This document shows, piece by piece, positions 53,958-63,234 of a stretch of DNA of 64,000 nt. The stretch lies in the NCBI RefSeq assembly GCF_007483685.1, contig NZ_VMKN01000001.1, forward strand, positions 3,528,471-3,592,470. Direction: 5' to 3'. Under the pieces are notes generated by a model. That model did no database searches, had not been told where the DNA came from, and saw only the letters and a list, made by a program, of their open reading frames with translations. Numbering within the stretch: the first letter of the stretch is position 1; each line of letters opens with the position of its first letter. The DNA comes from Litoribacter populi (GTDB lineage Bacteria > Bacteroidota > Bacteroidia > Cytophagales > Cyclobacteriaceae). Both the position numbers and the translations under genes were made by a program.

Positions 53958-54746
53958 TTAAAAATCTAATGACAAACCTGTCCGAAATGAGAAGATCACA
54001 TTGGTGATTGGGATGATAGGCCTGTCTTCATAGGAAACATCGAACGTGTTGGTAAAAGACAGTTTTTCAGTGAATTTGGTATTTAGGATGGTGGAACTGC
54101 TTACCCTATTGCGCAGTCTGTTTATGGACTGATCATAGCCCACCTGATAATAGTTCACCATATTGATATCCACATATTGATTAATCGTGTATCGAAAAGC
54201 CACGTAGTTAGAACTTTTGACAAAATCTACCTCCACATATTGTTCATTCTCTGGATGCTGCCAACGCTCATACTCATATAGTAAACCTACTCCCAACGTT
54301 AAAGAGAGCTTATTAGAATCAACTAATCTGTTTCGAATCCCCCCTCCAAATACCCAACGGGGATCCAGTCTTCGAAAATTATCAAAGGAATATTGCGCAT
54401 ACGTCTCATAATTCAGTTTCCTATCCCTATACCAATTTACTCTACCATGAACAAATCCAAAATTAAGGAAATCAGAATCATTGATTCTTAAATAGTCAAA
54501 CTTGGACACTAAAATTGTGGCATGTTTTGAGGGATAGTAAATGGCGTTAATGTCCAGATTATAACCAAAAAGGTTAACCGGCTCGTCTGCTGCGGCACTT
54601 CGATTAAATACATTCAAGCCGAAAGTGGTTTTCATCATGAAGGCTTTGGCGGTATCTTTCTCCATCCTAAGTCTCTCGATGTTCAATATCTGGGATTTAG
54701 CAAAAAAAGGAATGATTAATAAAAACAGTAGAATGAGTTTCTTCAA
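53958..54746 (-). CDS. DUF481-like outer-membrane barrel protein
   Basis: After a signal peptide (residues 1-18) the 262-residue product is made of amphipathic beta strands with many aromatic residues, with motifs like FDYLRINDSDFLNFGFVHGRVNWYRDRKLNYETYAQYSFDNFRRLDPRWVFGGGIRNRLV and ends in a C-terminal strand with Phe (FSFRTGLSLDF), which fits an outer-membrane barrel of the DUF481/YdiY type. A role in salt or metal stress is only speculative. It lies alone, 125 nt from the ssrA gene, which runs the opposite way. Confidence 0.78.
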   Translation of the reverse strand: MKKLILLFLLIIPFFAKSQILNIERLRMEKDTAKAFMMKTTFGLNVFNRSAAADEPVNLFGYNLDINAIYYPSKHATILVSKFDYLRINDSDFLNFGFVHGRVNWYRDRKLNYETYAQYSFDNFRRLDPRWVFGGGIRNRLVDSNKLSLTLGVGLLYEYERWQHPENEQYVEVDFVKSSNYVAFRYTINQYVDINMVNYYQVGYDQSINRLRNRVSSSTILNTKFTEKLSFTNTFDVSYEDRPIIPITNVIFSFRTGLSLDF

Positions 54747-54830
54747 AACAGGCTTGATTTAGTTTCAAAGCGAAATTAACAAAGATTGCTTTCAGAAAAA
54801 AGGACAGGGTTGAGAACCCTTTGACCTTTT

Positions 54831-54857
54831 TTGGGAACAAATATTCCTTTATCTTTG
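54831..54857 (+). promoter_or_regulatory. ssrA promoter
   Basis: TATCTTTG at 54850-54857 fits the -7 box; TTG at 54831-54833 is 16 nt upstream, with alternative TTG at 54821. The transcript would start near the mature 5' end at 54872. Confidence 0.65.
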
Positions 54858-54871
54858 TCTATTGATTGAAT

Positions 54872-55278
54872 GGGGCTGACTGGTTTTGACAGTAGGTGTG
54901 AAGATTGGGCTCGCATGCAGGGTGGAGTATGTACGCCCTTGAATAATTCATACGAACTATACTTGGCGAATCTAATTACGCCATGGCTGCCTAATTATCA
55001 CTCTTAGAGTATAATTTACAGGCTTTAGGGTCGAGTTCAAGAGAATTCCCCGGCCATCATCTCGCTGCTTTTTGCCTTGTCGGAGCAGTATATGAGGTGT
55101 CGATAAGACAGAGCTAGTGGTTATGATGCTATTAAATAGCCGCGAAATTAAATAGCTAAGCACTTGGATAGGTGTGTTACCCAGCAGTCCGGTGTCGAAA
55201 ATCTAAAAGGTAACTAAGCATGTAGACGGTACGGTGTTTCCCTATCTGGACGCGAGTTCGACTCTCGCCAGCTCCACC
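54872..55278 (+). ncRNA. ssrA: Transfer-messenger RNA (tmRNA)
   Basis: The 5' end GGGGCTGA pairs with TCAGCTCC-type bases near the 3' end (CAGCTCC at 55269-55275 region) to form the acceptor stem, and cgcgagttcgactctcg (55251-55267) is the T arm. The resume codon GGC at 54965 begins an open frame of nine codons, GESNYAMAA, then TAA (54992-54994). tmRNA rescues stalled ribosomes and tags incomplete proteins for proteolysis. The full CCA is not encoded (ACCG), so CCA is completed post-transcriptionally. The SsrA/SmpB partner gene smpB is not in the window. Confidence 0.96.
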
Positions 55279-55294
55279 GAAACAATTGAAAAAT

Positions 55295-55319
55295 AACCTT
55301 GCGAGATATTTGCAAGGTT
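55295..55319 (+). terminator. ssrA terminator
   Basis: An 8-bp stem (55295-55302 with 55312-55319) with a 9-nt loop and six to seven T residues after it, 17 nt beyond the tmRNA end. Confidence 0.85.
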
Positions 55320-55342
55320 TTTTTATGTCTATATTAAAACCA

Positions 55343-55376
55343 AAAAAGACTACCGAAACGCTCCGGCAGCCTTTTT
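55343..55376 (-). terminator. Likely fasciclin gene terminator
   Basis: A 13-position stem with two A-C mismatches (55343-55355 with 55364-55376) lies 46 nt after the fasciclin stop and begins and ends in A/T tracts. Confidence 0.5.
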
Positions 55377-55421
55377 ACTTTCCCTTAACCTACTTTAATC
55401 TTTTTAAACCAATTGTATAAT

Positions 55422-56363
55422 TTATGGGACAATCACATCATTGATCACGTGAACAACTCCGTTAGTCGCTAGGATATTTAACATATCAGCATTTAGATTA
55501 GCACCTCCTACAGTCAGAGCACTCAAATCAACTGTCAATGTTGCATCAGGATTTAAAGTTGCCAACTCATCACCTTGTCTCAAATCTTGAGAAAATGCTC
55601 TCGAAGGAACTACGTGTGCCGTCAATACCGCAGTCAATGTTTCAATGTCGATATCCTCATATCCATTCACGCCTAAGGCATCGTATAGCGCCTGGAAAGC
55701 TGCATCGGTAGGAGCAAATACAGTGTAATTTGCTTCACTATCATTTACAGCACCAACCAAATCAGCACGCTGCAATGCTCCCACCAATTGTGTAAACTCA
55801 GGGTCATCCCCTTCAGTTGCATCTACTGCAATTCCAGCTATGGTCTGGCTTGGCGGCACAATCACATAATCAAGTACGTGAATCACACCGTTTGAAGCCG
55901 TAATATCAGCATCGATAATTCTTGTATTTCCATTTATCCACCAGCTGCCTTCGGGATCTTCACTTAGATAAAAATCGGCTCCATTAACCGTTCCTTGAGC
56001 TCCTGCTGAAAGTTGCCCTGAAGTTACGGCTCCTGATACCACATGATAAGTAAGCACATCACCCAATGCTGGACTATTCAAAAGGTCATTAGCCTCCAAA
56101 TCATTGTCCCCTAGATATGCGGTAAAAGCTGCATCTGTAGGAGCAAATACCGTAAACGGTCCCGGTCCCTGCAGTGTCGCCACCAAATCAGCCTGTATTA
56201 AGGCCGCCTCCAAAGTATTGAAATCATTATTCTCCAATACAATGTCTACAATATCCCGCTCTACATCGGGCATCGGGTCGGTTGGGGTAGTGTCGTTACA
56301 TGCCACCAATCCGAAAGTTAGCAAAGGAGCTAACATCAAATTTTTTAAGGTCTGTGCTTTCAT
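55422..56363 (-). CDS. Fasciclin-domain lipoprotein (two FAS1 domains)
   Basis: The 313-residue protein has a lipoprotein signal (lipobox VAC near residue 22) and two FAS1 domains, about 38-170 and 180-313, each with the H1 (FTVFAPTDAAF) and H2 (GVIHVLDYVIVP, GVVHVINDVIVP) motifs. FAS1 domains mediate cell adhesion and are found on surface lipoproteins. The extra-cellular location is inferred from the lipobox. It faces ssrA with the terminators between them and has an AT-rich upstream spacer. Confidence 0.92.
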   Translation of the reverse strand: MKAQTLKNLMLAPLLTFGLVACNDTTPTDPMPDVERDIVDIVLENNDFNTLEAALIQADLVATLQGPGPFTVFAPTDAAFTAYLGDNDLEANDLLNSPALGDVLTYHVVSGAVTSGQLSAGAQGTVNGADFYLSEDPEGSWWINGNTRIIDADITASNGVIHVLDYVIVPPSQTIAGIAVDATEGDDPEFTQLVGALQRADLVGAVNDSEANYTVFAPTDAAFQALYDALGVNGYEDIDIETLTAVLTAHVVPSRAFSQDLRQGDELATLNPDATLTVDLSALTVGGANLNADMLNILATNGVVHVINDVIVP

Positions 56364-56530
56364 GATTCTTTTTATTTTGAATTACTTGATATTATAGAGT
56401 AAATCCGAAAAGACTACCATTTGTTTAATAATAATTAAAAAAAGTTAAACATTTTTATAAAAAAAATGGAAAATACCCTCAGAGATCGTTTTTAGGGCGT
56501 TTTTAAAAAACCATTTTATTAAAAAAAAAA

Positions 56531-56557
56531 TGCCCCGAACCTCTAAGGTTCGGGGCA
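56531..56557 (-). terminator. Terminator of small protein gene
   Basis: A perfect 12-bp GC-rich stem (56531-56542 with 56546-56557) with a 3-nt loop is followed on the minus strand by ten T residues (56521-56530 is A10 on plus). It lies 68 nt after the stop of the 68-residue gene. Confidence 0.85.
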
Positions 56558-56625
56558 ATTTTCTCTCGTGACAAAAAATCCAATTATAACCGCCTATTAA
56601 AAAGTATCATGAAAAAGTAAAGTTC

Positions 56626-56832
56626 TTACAATAACAAGGCACTTTTAAGTCCATCAACAAACCTACTACTCATCGTTTTACCGTTAGCAACGGGCTCTAC
56701 ATCAATGGCACGGATTGCTGTGCTCTTTCTAATGGTTTCCCACATAATGTCTTTTGCTTCTCTTTCGTTGGAAGCCTCCGTATTGATTTCGAAATCAACC
56801 CCGTTAATCTCAAGTTTAATCACGTATTTCAT
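56626..56832 (-). CDS. Small hypothetical protein (68 aa)
   Basis: The 68-residue product MKYVIKLEINGVDFEINTEASNEREAKDIMWETIRKS... has a beta-beta-alpha pattern resembling small dodecin-like or ferredoxin-fold modules, followed by a basic C-terminus. I do not recognise a family. A strong terminator follows and the upstream 310 nt are very AT-rich, holding only the terminator of the ABC/DUF5687 operon. The start ATG at 56832 fits a leaderless-looking promoter area. Confidence 0.6.
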   Translation of the reverse strand: MKYVIKLEINGVDFEINTEASNEREAKDIMWETIRKSTAIRAIDVEPVANGKTMSSRFVDGLKSALLL

Positions 56833-57088
56833 AGTGTCATTAATTAATGTTAAACAATGTATCCTTATTAATCAAAGAGAAAAGTTATTTATAAAATACT
56901 TTTATCTATATCTGAAATACAGAATTGATATTTCAAAAGTAAATATTGTTTTTGAATAAACCAAAACTTCTTCAGAATATATTTACTACATATCAAAACA
57001 TGAGCCACATTTTACAAGCTATTACTGACATTTAATATATTTTTTATTGAAATAATCCTTTTTGAAAGCCAAAAAAATACCCTAGAGG

Positions 57089-57120
57089 CATAAAAAAAGG
57101 CCTTTCGGCCATTTTTTATG
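57089..57120 (-). terminator. ABC/DUF5687 operon terminator
   Basis: A 14-bp stem with one mismatch closed by TTTC (57089-57102 with 57107-57120) lies 25 nt past the ABC gene stop and begins on the minus strand with CATAAAAAA... followed by T residues beyond. Confidence 0.75.
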
Positions 57121-57144
57121 TAATCCTGATTTTTTTTATTTTTT

Positions 57145-57837
57145 TTATCGGTTGAAGTAAGTATTTAGCTCATGCCCCATCTCCATTTTGTCCTGAAGAT
57201 CCTTTTTCACTTCACCCTTTTCTAGGAGAACTATCCGGTCGCAGATCTCCGTGACATGGTTCAGATCATGACTGGAGATTAGAAAGGTTAAATCCTTGTG
57301 ACTTTCCTCCACCACAAGCCGTTTCAACCTGTTTTGGGAAGTTGGGTCAAGGTTCTCAAAGGGTTCATCTAACAACACCATCTTGGGTTTTCCCATCAAT
57401 GCTGCTGCAATCCCAACTTTTTTGATATTACCTTTAGACAAATCCCGGATGTATTTTTTCTTCCCTAATATTTCATCATTAAAAAAATCAGTGAACTTCT
57501 CCAGATGAATGGATAGGTCGGCATCAGAAAGTCCATAAACTTTTCGGAGCGTCTCAAAATACTCATCGGGTGTCAGATACCCCAATAACATATGCTCATC
57601 TAGAAAGGCCCCGACCTCCCTTTTCCAAGCTTCATCTTCACGCACATTTATACCTTCATAGTACACTGCACCTTCAGTAGGCCGCACCAAATCCAAAATC
57701 ATCCGGAAAAGTGTCGTCTTACCTGCTCCATTATTGCCTACAAGGCCAAAACATTCGCCATGCTTGATTTCCAAGTTTGGAATGTCAAGCACTAGGGCTG
57801 TCTTATATTGCTTTCTTAAATTCTCTATCTTGATCAT
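57145..57837 (-). CDS. ABC transporter ATP-binding protein
   Basis: The 230-residue ATPase has Walker A GNNGAGKTT (near residue 34-42), a Q-loop (DEHMLLGYL), a signature with variant LSKGNIKK in place of LSGGQ, Walker B MVLLDEPFENLD and H-loop SSHDL. It partners the DUF5687 membrane protein, with which it overlaps by 4 bp. The altered signature is typical of exporter ATPases of this type. The substrate is unknown. Confidence 0.93.
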   Translation of the reverse strand: MIKIENLRKQYKTALVLDIPNLEIKHGECFGLVGNNGAGKTTLFRMILDLVRPTEGAVYYEGINVREDEAWKREVGAFLDEHMLLGYLTPDEYFETLRKVYGLSDADLSIHLEKFTDFFNDEILGKKKYIRDLSKGNIKKVGIAAALMGKPKMVLLDEPFENLDPTSQNRLKRLVVEESHKDLTFLISSHDLNHVTEICDRIVLLEKGEVKKDLQDKMEMGHELNTYFNR

Positions 57838-59324
57838 AATTCTTGTCGAAAAGCTGATGAAATCTCATATTTATTAGAAACGATCCTGTTGACCGAAATG
57901 GCAGCTAGTTTTTTAAACCCTAAAATCCCAGTCAACCCAATAATCCCCAAAGCCGCTAACCCTGTATAAGGCCCCCAAATGGCCGCAACCGGCAAGAAAA
58001 TGATATAGGGCGCAACCATCATGGGTATGATCATAAGAAACTGCGCCATCCCCACACCTTCATAATTGAACATAGCTCCTTTGTTCAGGTCCATTGGTTT
58101 GGGTTTATACAAGGAAAACCAAATGACCAGGTGCATTATAACTCCTAAGTTGAATACAAACATGACAACATGTATAAGCAATATGTCCCACCCAAAATAT
58201 ACATAAGGGACCGATAGCAAAAGACATAACAGACAAATACTTGCAAAAAGTAAGTATTTACCTTTTACCAACTCTTCTACACCGTCTTTTCGGGAAAGGA
58301 AAAAGTCGAAATTAGCCGAGTTCCAGCTTAAGAAAAGCTGACCATATTGAAGGACAAAGATTCCGGTGATAAACGAGCCTACAAAGACCCACAAATAAGG
58401 GAAAGTTTCGCCTGGAACATACCCTGCATCATTAGTGTAAAATATAAGCCCATACAGAAGAAAAAAACCAGCCAAGTTCAAATAGGTACGGCTTTTCTTG
58501 TGTCGGATGATAAGCTTCCACTCTAGATTGGCATATTCCCCTGCCATTCCAAACCTGTTGAAAAAACCGATTGATTGATTCCCGAACTTGATATCTTCTT
58601 CCGAGGTCAAATCTTCTACATAGGCATGACGTCGGTAAAAATAAAAGGCAATATAATAGGACCCCATAAAGAGTAAGATACCCAAAATAAAGAGAAAGAT
58701 ATTTGCCAAGGCAAGTTCAAACACCGGCTGAACCACAACGCCAATATCAAACCAGCCCATATAATTGGCTCCGCTACTCAGTATCATCACTACTGCAAGC
58801 ATCACAATGCTCCAAATACTGTCATCATAAGATTGCTTGAACCACATCACCAAATAATGAAGCGACCAACTCAACATCACCAAAAAGCCAAACCACTGAA
58901 AAGCCTGCACTGTACCGTATGTTGGGGCAATTTCCATCACGGTGATGGGTAGAAAGAGAAGTATTACTATAATATTTAAAGGTGACACAAAAGATTTCCC
59001 CAAAAGAAAGTTGATGATGAATCTCTTTTTAACGGGATGGTGAAGCCAGTTTTCCAGATCCAGGACAGGCAAACTCTGGATAAAGTATCGATATATTATT
59101 TCGAAAAGGAAGAAATAAATAAGGTAACGGTTTAACACGGTTACCGATTCCTCTCCTTCAAAAAAATTATTAAGTAAATAAGGAAGACTTATACCTAGCA
59201 AGAAAACATAACTGAGCAAAAGCAACCCAACCAGCCCCAGAAACAGAGCTACTGCCAGGCTCCTGCCAAAACTACTAGACCTAGAAAGCTTCAGCATTTC
59301 TAGTCGTAAAAACTGAAAGATCAT
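57834..59324 (-). CDS. DUF5687 family ABC permease
   Basis: The 496-residue protein has about ten to twelve hydrophobic helices spread along its length and the start MIFQFLRLEMLKLSRSSSFGRSLAV of DUF5687 proteins, which are membrane subunits encoded with an ABC ATPase in Bacteroidota. A conserved NANFDFFLSRKDGVEELVKGKYLLFAS-type segment lies in the cytoplasmic part. The frame is open 25 codons further to 59399, including an ATG at 59393; I prefer ATG 59324 for family length. Export of an unknown compound is inferred. Confidence 0.82.
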   Translation of the reverse strand: MIFQFLRLEMLKLSRSSSFGRSLAVALFLGLVGLLLLSYVFLLGISLPYLLNNFFEGEESVTVLNRYLIYFFLFEIIYRYFIQSLPVLDLENWLHHPVKKRFIINFLLGKSFVSPLNIIVILLFLPITVMEIAPTYGTVQAFQWFGFLVMLSWSLHYLVMWFKQSYDDSIWSIVMLAVVMILSSGANYMGWFDIGVVVQPVFELALANIFLFILGILLFMGSYYIAFYFYRRHAYVEDLTSEEDIKFGNQSIGFFNRFGMAGEYANLEWKLIIRHKKSRTYLNLAGFFLLYGLIFYTNDAGYVPGETFPYLWVFVGSFITGIFVLQYGQLFLSWNSANFDFFLSRKDGVEELVKGKYLLFASICLLCLLLSVPYVYFGWDILLIHVVMFVFNLGVIMHLVIWFSLYKPKPMDLNKGAMFNYEGVGMAQFLMIIPMMVAPYIIFLPVAAIWGPYTGLAALGIIGLTGILGFKKLAAISVNRIVSNKYEISSAFRQEL

Positions 59325-59482
59325 ATCAAGAAAATTTAGGCAAGCAATATAAGATTTTCTATTTAATCTTCTTTCCCCTTGATCAAATTCCATTAACAAA
59401 ATTTAAGAGTGTTCTTTAGAATCTGAAAGCCTTACTCTACTCTATATTTGCTGTAATTAAATGCTATAAGCCAGCTAATTAT

Positions 59483-60718
59483 ATGATAAGAAAAGCTTTA
59501 TTAACTCTGTTGTTTGGGACGGTAATTTTTACTGCCTATGGACAACAGGAATTCGATTCTTTGAAAATCCTAAGAATGGAAAAAGAAATCGAGTCTCTTA
59601 GAAATTACAATGAGAATCTTTCAGGAACGCTTGAAATCACCAACCTGGCCATCAATGACCTGATTCGTGACAAAAAGGTTTCCGATGAGACCAAGTGGCT
59701 ATCACTTAAATCTTCAATACTACACTCCACGACGGTTTATAAAAAACTCAGTGATGACATTATAAACCTTAAATCCAGAGTGACCGATGAGGATTATCAG
59801 GGGTTTATCAAGACACTAGGAAGCATCCAAGGAGGACCTTTGGGATTTTCCTTCCAAGACGTGATCATAGAGACGGCCAAGAAAACCGCCTTCTTCGAAA
59901 GCAAAACCAAAATGGACCGTTTCCTGGAAATTACCAACAACATCATCGCCAGCCCCATCACCGCAGGCGTGCCTTTTGTTTCCCAGGCTGTCTTTGCATC
60001 CAACTCCTTGCTGAACGTCGCCTACAGTTCCATGCTGGGGGAAAAGAAACCGGATTACGATAGACTTAAGAAATTCGAAAACGAGCTTAATAAATACTTA
60101 ACCTACTACACCGCCCTTGATAAGGCCAACATCGCCAACCAATCCTCCACCAACGACAGGATCGTGATGCTGGAAAACCTCCAGTTGGAATTGCTAGGCA
60201 AACTTAAGAAGGAAGCCCCGAAACTAGATTTTGACATTCCTGACAGAAAAAACAGCGAAACGTTGGATGCCTATTTCAATAGAGTACTCGGTGGGTTTTC
60301 AAAGGAAAACGTAGAAAAGCATATTGTATCGCTTGAAAACAAATACCGAAATAATCGAGGAGAAATTCAATATGCAACTCTTCTGCAGCAGGAGCAAAAT
60401 CTAAAACACTACAATGCCCACATCTTTTCCTTGGTAGACATGTCCAAGAAATTTATCCTCTACTACGATAATTTCTTTGAAATAGCGGACAATTACCACG
60501 TGAAGGTTTTGGAAGCCATTGCGCTAGCTCACCGAAACGGGATTATTCAGGGCAACAAGGTGAACGGCCAAATGGAAGACCCTTTGTTTGTTTACGAAAA
60601 AATCAATTTCAACCTAAAAGCCAAGAAAACCTCCCGTGACAACGGCATCAAGGACAGCATCAACATCGCCGACCTCAAGCAAAAAATCGAGAAAGTGGAA
60701 GAGTTTAGGTTGATGTAG
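59483..60718 (+). CDS. Secreted helical protein of unknown function
   Basis: The 411-residue product has a signal peptide (residues 1-20, TAYGQ) and is almost all alpha-helical. A central hydrophobic stretch (ASPITAGVPFVSQAVFASNSLLNVAYSSML, about residues 155-185) is flanked by long charged helices (about 25-130 and 195-360), and a C-terminal coiled coil ends at VEEFRLM. The layout recalls helical pore-forming toxins such as ClyA/HBL, but no sequence identity to them is claimed. The codons of the middle look somewhat richer in C/G than the ends. It stands alone next to a family A repeat. Confidence 0.6.
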   Translation: MIRKALLTLLFGTVIFTAYGQQEFDSLKILRMEKEIESLRNYNENLSGTLEITNLAINDLIRDKKVSDETKWLSLKSSILHSTTVYKKLSDDIINLKSRVTDEDYQGFIKTLGSIQGGPLGFSFQDVIIETAKKTAFFESKTKMDRFLEITNNIIASPITAGVPFVSQAVFASNSLLNVAYSSMLGEKKPDYDRLKKFENELNKYLTYYTALDKANIANQSSTNDRIVMLENLQLELLGKLKKEAPKLDFDIPDRKNSETLDAYFNRVLGGFSKENVEKHIVSLENKYRNNRGEIQYATLLQQEQNLKHYNAHIFSLVDMSKKFILYYDNFFEIADNYHVKVLEAIALAHRNGIIQGNKVNGQMEDPLFVYEKINFNLKAKKTSRDNGIKDSINIADLKQKIEKVEEFRLM

Positions 60719-60726
60719 GAAAACAA

Positions 60727-60815
60727 TGGGACACGGAGTTTCACAGAGTTTTAAATAGAGTTTCGCAGAGGCTCCTTCGCGGCAGCTATATTATAAAAAA
60801 ACTCTGTGAAACTCA
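60727..60815. repeat. Family A repeat, most complete copy
   Basis: It starts eight bases after the helical protein's stop with gggacacggagtttcacaga, includes atagagtttcgcagaggc and ends with aaaaaaactctgtgaaact at about 60815. Between the halves lies gctccttcgcggcagc. Confidence 0.8.
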
Positions 60816-60853
60816 TTTTTGAACTTTTTTTTACCCTGTATCCCCTTTTCGTC

Positions 60854-62116
60854 TTAGTATCCGTATTTCTTTCCCCAGAGCTTCTGCAGGTTTCTGCGCA
60901 GCTCGTTTTCTCGGGCATTGTTGCCGGGATCATAAAGTTTGGCGCCCTTGAGCTTGTCGGGGAGAAATTCCTGAGCCACGAAGTTGTTTTCGTAGTCATG
61001 GGAATACTTGTATTCCTTCCCGTAATTGAGGTCCTTCATCAACTTGGTCGGGGCATTTCTCAAATGCAGCGGCACAGGCAAGTCTCCCTCCTGTCTCACA
61101 ATGGCTTGGGCCTTATTGATAGCCATGTAACTGGCGTTGCTCTTGGCCGAACTTGCCAGATAGGTCACGCACTGGGAAAGCACGATCCTGGCCTCTGGGT
61201 AACCGATCATCTTGACCGCCTCAAAGCAGTTAGTGGCCAAAAGCAGGGCATTTGGATTGGCATTACCGATGTCTTCGGAAGCCAAAATCACTAGGCGCCG
61301 TGCGATAAACTTAACGTCCTCCCCTCCCTCAATCATTCTGGCCAGCCAATAGACAGCAGCATTTGGATCGGAACCCCGGATGGATTTGATGAAAGCGGAA
61401 ATGATATCATAATGTTGCTCGCCGGACTTGTCATAAAGGGCAACCTTCTGCTGGGCAATCTCCATAACCTTTTGGTCGGTGATCACACAGGGCCGCTCGT
61501 CGATGCCGTTGATGACGATCTCAAGCAGGTTGAGCAGTTTCCTGCCGTCACCTCCGGAAATCCGCAGCAAAGCGTCAATCTCCTCAAGCTTCACCTCCAC
61601 CTTTTTCAACTCCACGTCCTTTTCCAGTGCCTGGCTGATCATCCGCTCCAACTCAGCTCTGCCCAGGCTGTTGAGCGTAAAAACCTGGCACCGGGACAAA
61701 AGCGCCGCATTGACCTCAAAGGAAGGATTTTCGGTGGTGGCGCCGATCAGGCGTATGGTGCCTTTTTCCACGGCAGCCAAAAGGGCATCCTGCTGGCTTT
61801 TGTTGAAGCGGTGGATCTCATCGATGAAAAGCACCACGCCCTGCTGGAACCTGGCCTTTTCGATTACCTCCCGGATGTCCTTCACTCCCGAACTGATAGC
61901 GCTAAGGGTGTAAAAAGGCGCCTTCACCTCATTGGCGATGATGTTGGCAATAGTGGTCTTGCCCACCCCCGGGGGTCCCCATAGGATGATGGATGGAATA
62001 TTGCCTGATTTGACTGCACGGTAAAGAAAGGAAGTTGGGGAAGACAAATGCTCCTGACCGATCAGTTCCTCCAACCGGGTCGGCCGCATCCTTTCTGCTA
62101 ATGGGGTGTTGTTCAT
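60854..62116 (-). CDS. rarA: Replication-associated recombination protein RarA
   Basis: The 420-residue AAA+ ATPase has Walker [10 protein letters not shown] (residues 47-55), Walker [18 protein letters not shown], sensor 1 [20 protein letters not shown] and the C-terminal tetramerisation domain with [26 protein letters not shown]. RarA (MgsA) acts at stalled forks and with RecA-dependent repair. It is transcribed on the minus strand, between two family A repeats, and starts 49 nt before the threonine aldolase stop, so it may share that promoter. Confidence 0.96.
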   Translation of the reverse strand: MNNTPLAERMRPTRLEELIGQEHLSSPTSFLYRAVKSGNIPSIILWGPPGVGKTTIANIIANEVKAPFYTLSAISSGVKDIREVIEKARFQQGVVLFIDEIHRFNKSQQDALLAAVEKGTIRLIGATTENPSFEVNAALLSRCQVFTLNSLGRAELERMISQALEKDVELKKVEVKLEEIDALLRISGGDGRKLLNLLEIVINGIDERPCVITDQKVMEIAQQKVALYDKSGEQHYDIISAFIKSIRGSDPNAAVYWLARMIEGGEDVKFIARRLVILASEDIGNANPNALLLATNCFEAVKMIGYPEARIVLSQCVTYLASSAKSNASYMAINKAQAIVRQEGDLPVPLHLRNAPTKLMKDLNYGKEYKYSHDYENNFVAQEFLPDKLKGAKLYDPGNNARENELRRNLQKLWGKKYGY

Positions 62117-62124
62117 TCGTAGTC

Positions 62125-62210
62125 CATTTTATTACTCTGTGAAACCTCTGTGCCAAACTCCGTGCTACTCTGCCTGCCCGCCGTGGTGGGTGTCCCTTTG
62201 TAGACGAAAA
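62125..62210. repeat. Family A repeat spanning the ltaE stop codon
   Basis: The words ctctgtgaaacctctgtgcc, ctccgtgctactctgcc and tgtccctttgtagac extend from the gap before rarA into the 3' end of ltaE (stop at 62165), so the last codons of ltaE are repeat sequence. Confidence 0.7.
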
Positions 62211-63217
62211 CTCGAAACCTTCTCTTCAAAAGCCTCCAGATGCTCGTCCGTAAAGTCCAGGTGTGTTACGAACCTGATCTGATCCTTGCCGAATTTTACC
62301 GCCCTGATGCCTCCGCCTTTCAGCTTCTCCAGCATATCGGCAGGCGTTACATCTTTCAGCCTTGCAATGACAATATTTGTCTTCACCGGAAACACCTCGC
62401 TGACCCATTCCTGCCGATCCAGAATCTGTCCGATCCTGTCTGCCCGTTGGTGGTCTTCCTTCAGCCTTTCCACATGATGGTCCAAGGCATAGATTCCAGC
62501 TGCCGCCAAAAAGCCTGCCTGTCTCATCCCCCCGCCCAAAGCCTTTCTGACTTTTCGGGCTTTGTGAATGAATTTGGAATTGCCCAGAAGCACAGAGCCT
62601 ACAGGGCAGCCAAGTCCTTTGCTCAGGCAGATGGAGATGGAATCAAATGCTTTCCCCCAATCCTTCGGGTCCTCGTCAGTCACCGCCAGGGCATTGAAAA
62701 GTCTTGCCCCGTCAAGGTGCAGCTTCAGACCGTGCTTTCCGCACAGCTCCCGGATGGGCTTGATCTCCTCAAGGGTATAAATGCTACCTCCACCTTTGTT
62801 CATGGTGTTTTCCAAAGCCACCAAAGTGGTCTCCGGCGCATGCACGTCATCGGGATTGATGGCTTCTGCTATATCCTCTGGTGAAAGCTTGCCCAAGGGG
62901 CCATCCAGCAACTTCACAGAAGCCTGGCTGTTGGACATGATGCCTCCACCTTCGTAAAGGTAGATGTGAGAATATTTATGGCAGATGATCTCTGTCTGCG
63001 GCCCGGTATGCAAGCGGATGGCGATCTGATTGGTCATGGTACCGGAAGGGCAGTAAAGCCCGGCCTCCATGCCGAACATCTCAGCCAGTTTTTGTTCCAG
63101 TTGGTTTACCGTGGGATCCTCATTGAATACATCATCCCCGACTTCGGCATTGAACATCGCCTCCATCATGCCCTTGGTGGGCTTTGTAAAAGTATCGCTT
63201 CGTAGTTCTATGTTCAT
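62165..63217 (-). CDS. ltaE: Low-specificity L-threonine aldolase
   Basis: The 350-residue PLP enzyme has the family start (RSDTFTKPTKGMMEAM, DDVFNEDPTVNQLE), Asp169 in LHLDGARLFNA and the PLP-binding Lys200 in CLSKGLGCPVGSVLLG. It cleaves L-threonine or L-allo-threonine to glycine and acetaldehyde. The final tail, RDTHHGGQAE, is encoded by family A repeat DNA and is outside the conserved fold. The ATG at 63217 lies about 7-17 nt from the end of an IS3-family element, which now forms its upstream region. Confidence 0.93.
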   Translation of the reverse strand: MNIELRSDTFTKPTKGMMEAMFNAEVGDDVFNEDPTVNQLEQKLAEMFGMEAGLYCPSGTMTNQIAIRLHTGPQTEIICHKYSHIYLYEGGGIMSNSQASVKLLDGPLGKLSPEDIAEAINPDDVHAPETTLVALENTMNKGGGSIYTLEEIKPIRELCGKHGLKLHLDGARLFNALAVTDEDPKDWGKAFDSISICLSKGLGCPVGSVLLGNSKFIHKARKVRKALGGGMRQAGFLAAAGIYALDHHVERLKEDHQRADRIGQILDRQEWVSEVFPVKTNIVIARLKDVTPADMLEKLKGGGIRAVKFGKDQIRFVTHLDFTDEHLEAFEEKVSSFRLQRDTHHGGQAE

Positions 63218-63234
63218 TCTTCAATGTCGATCCC

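Noticed and set aside
61412-61984. A 190-codon plus-strand frame opposite rarA.
   Set aside because: Mirror frame of a conserved gene; no start context and no family features.
62240-62884. A 214-codon plus-strand frame opposite ltaE.
   Set aside because: Shadow of the aldolase codons; no recognised motif.
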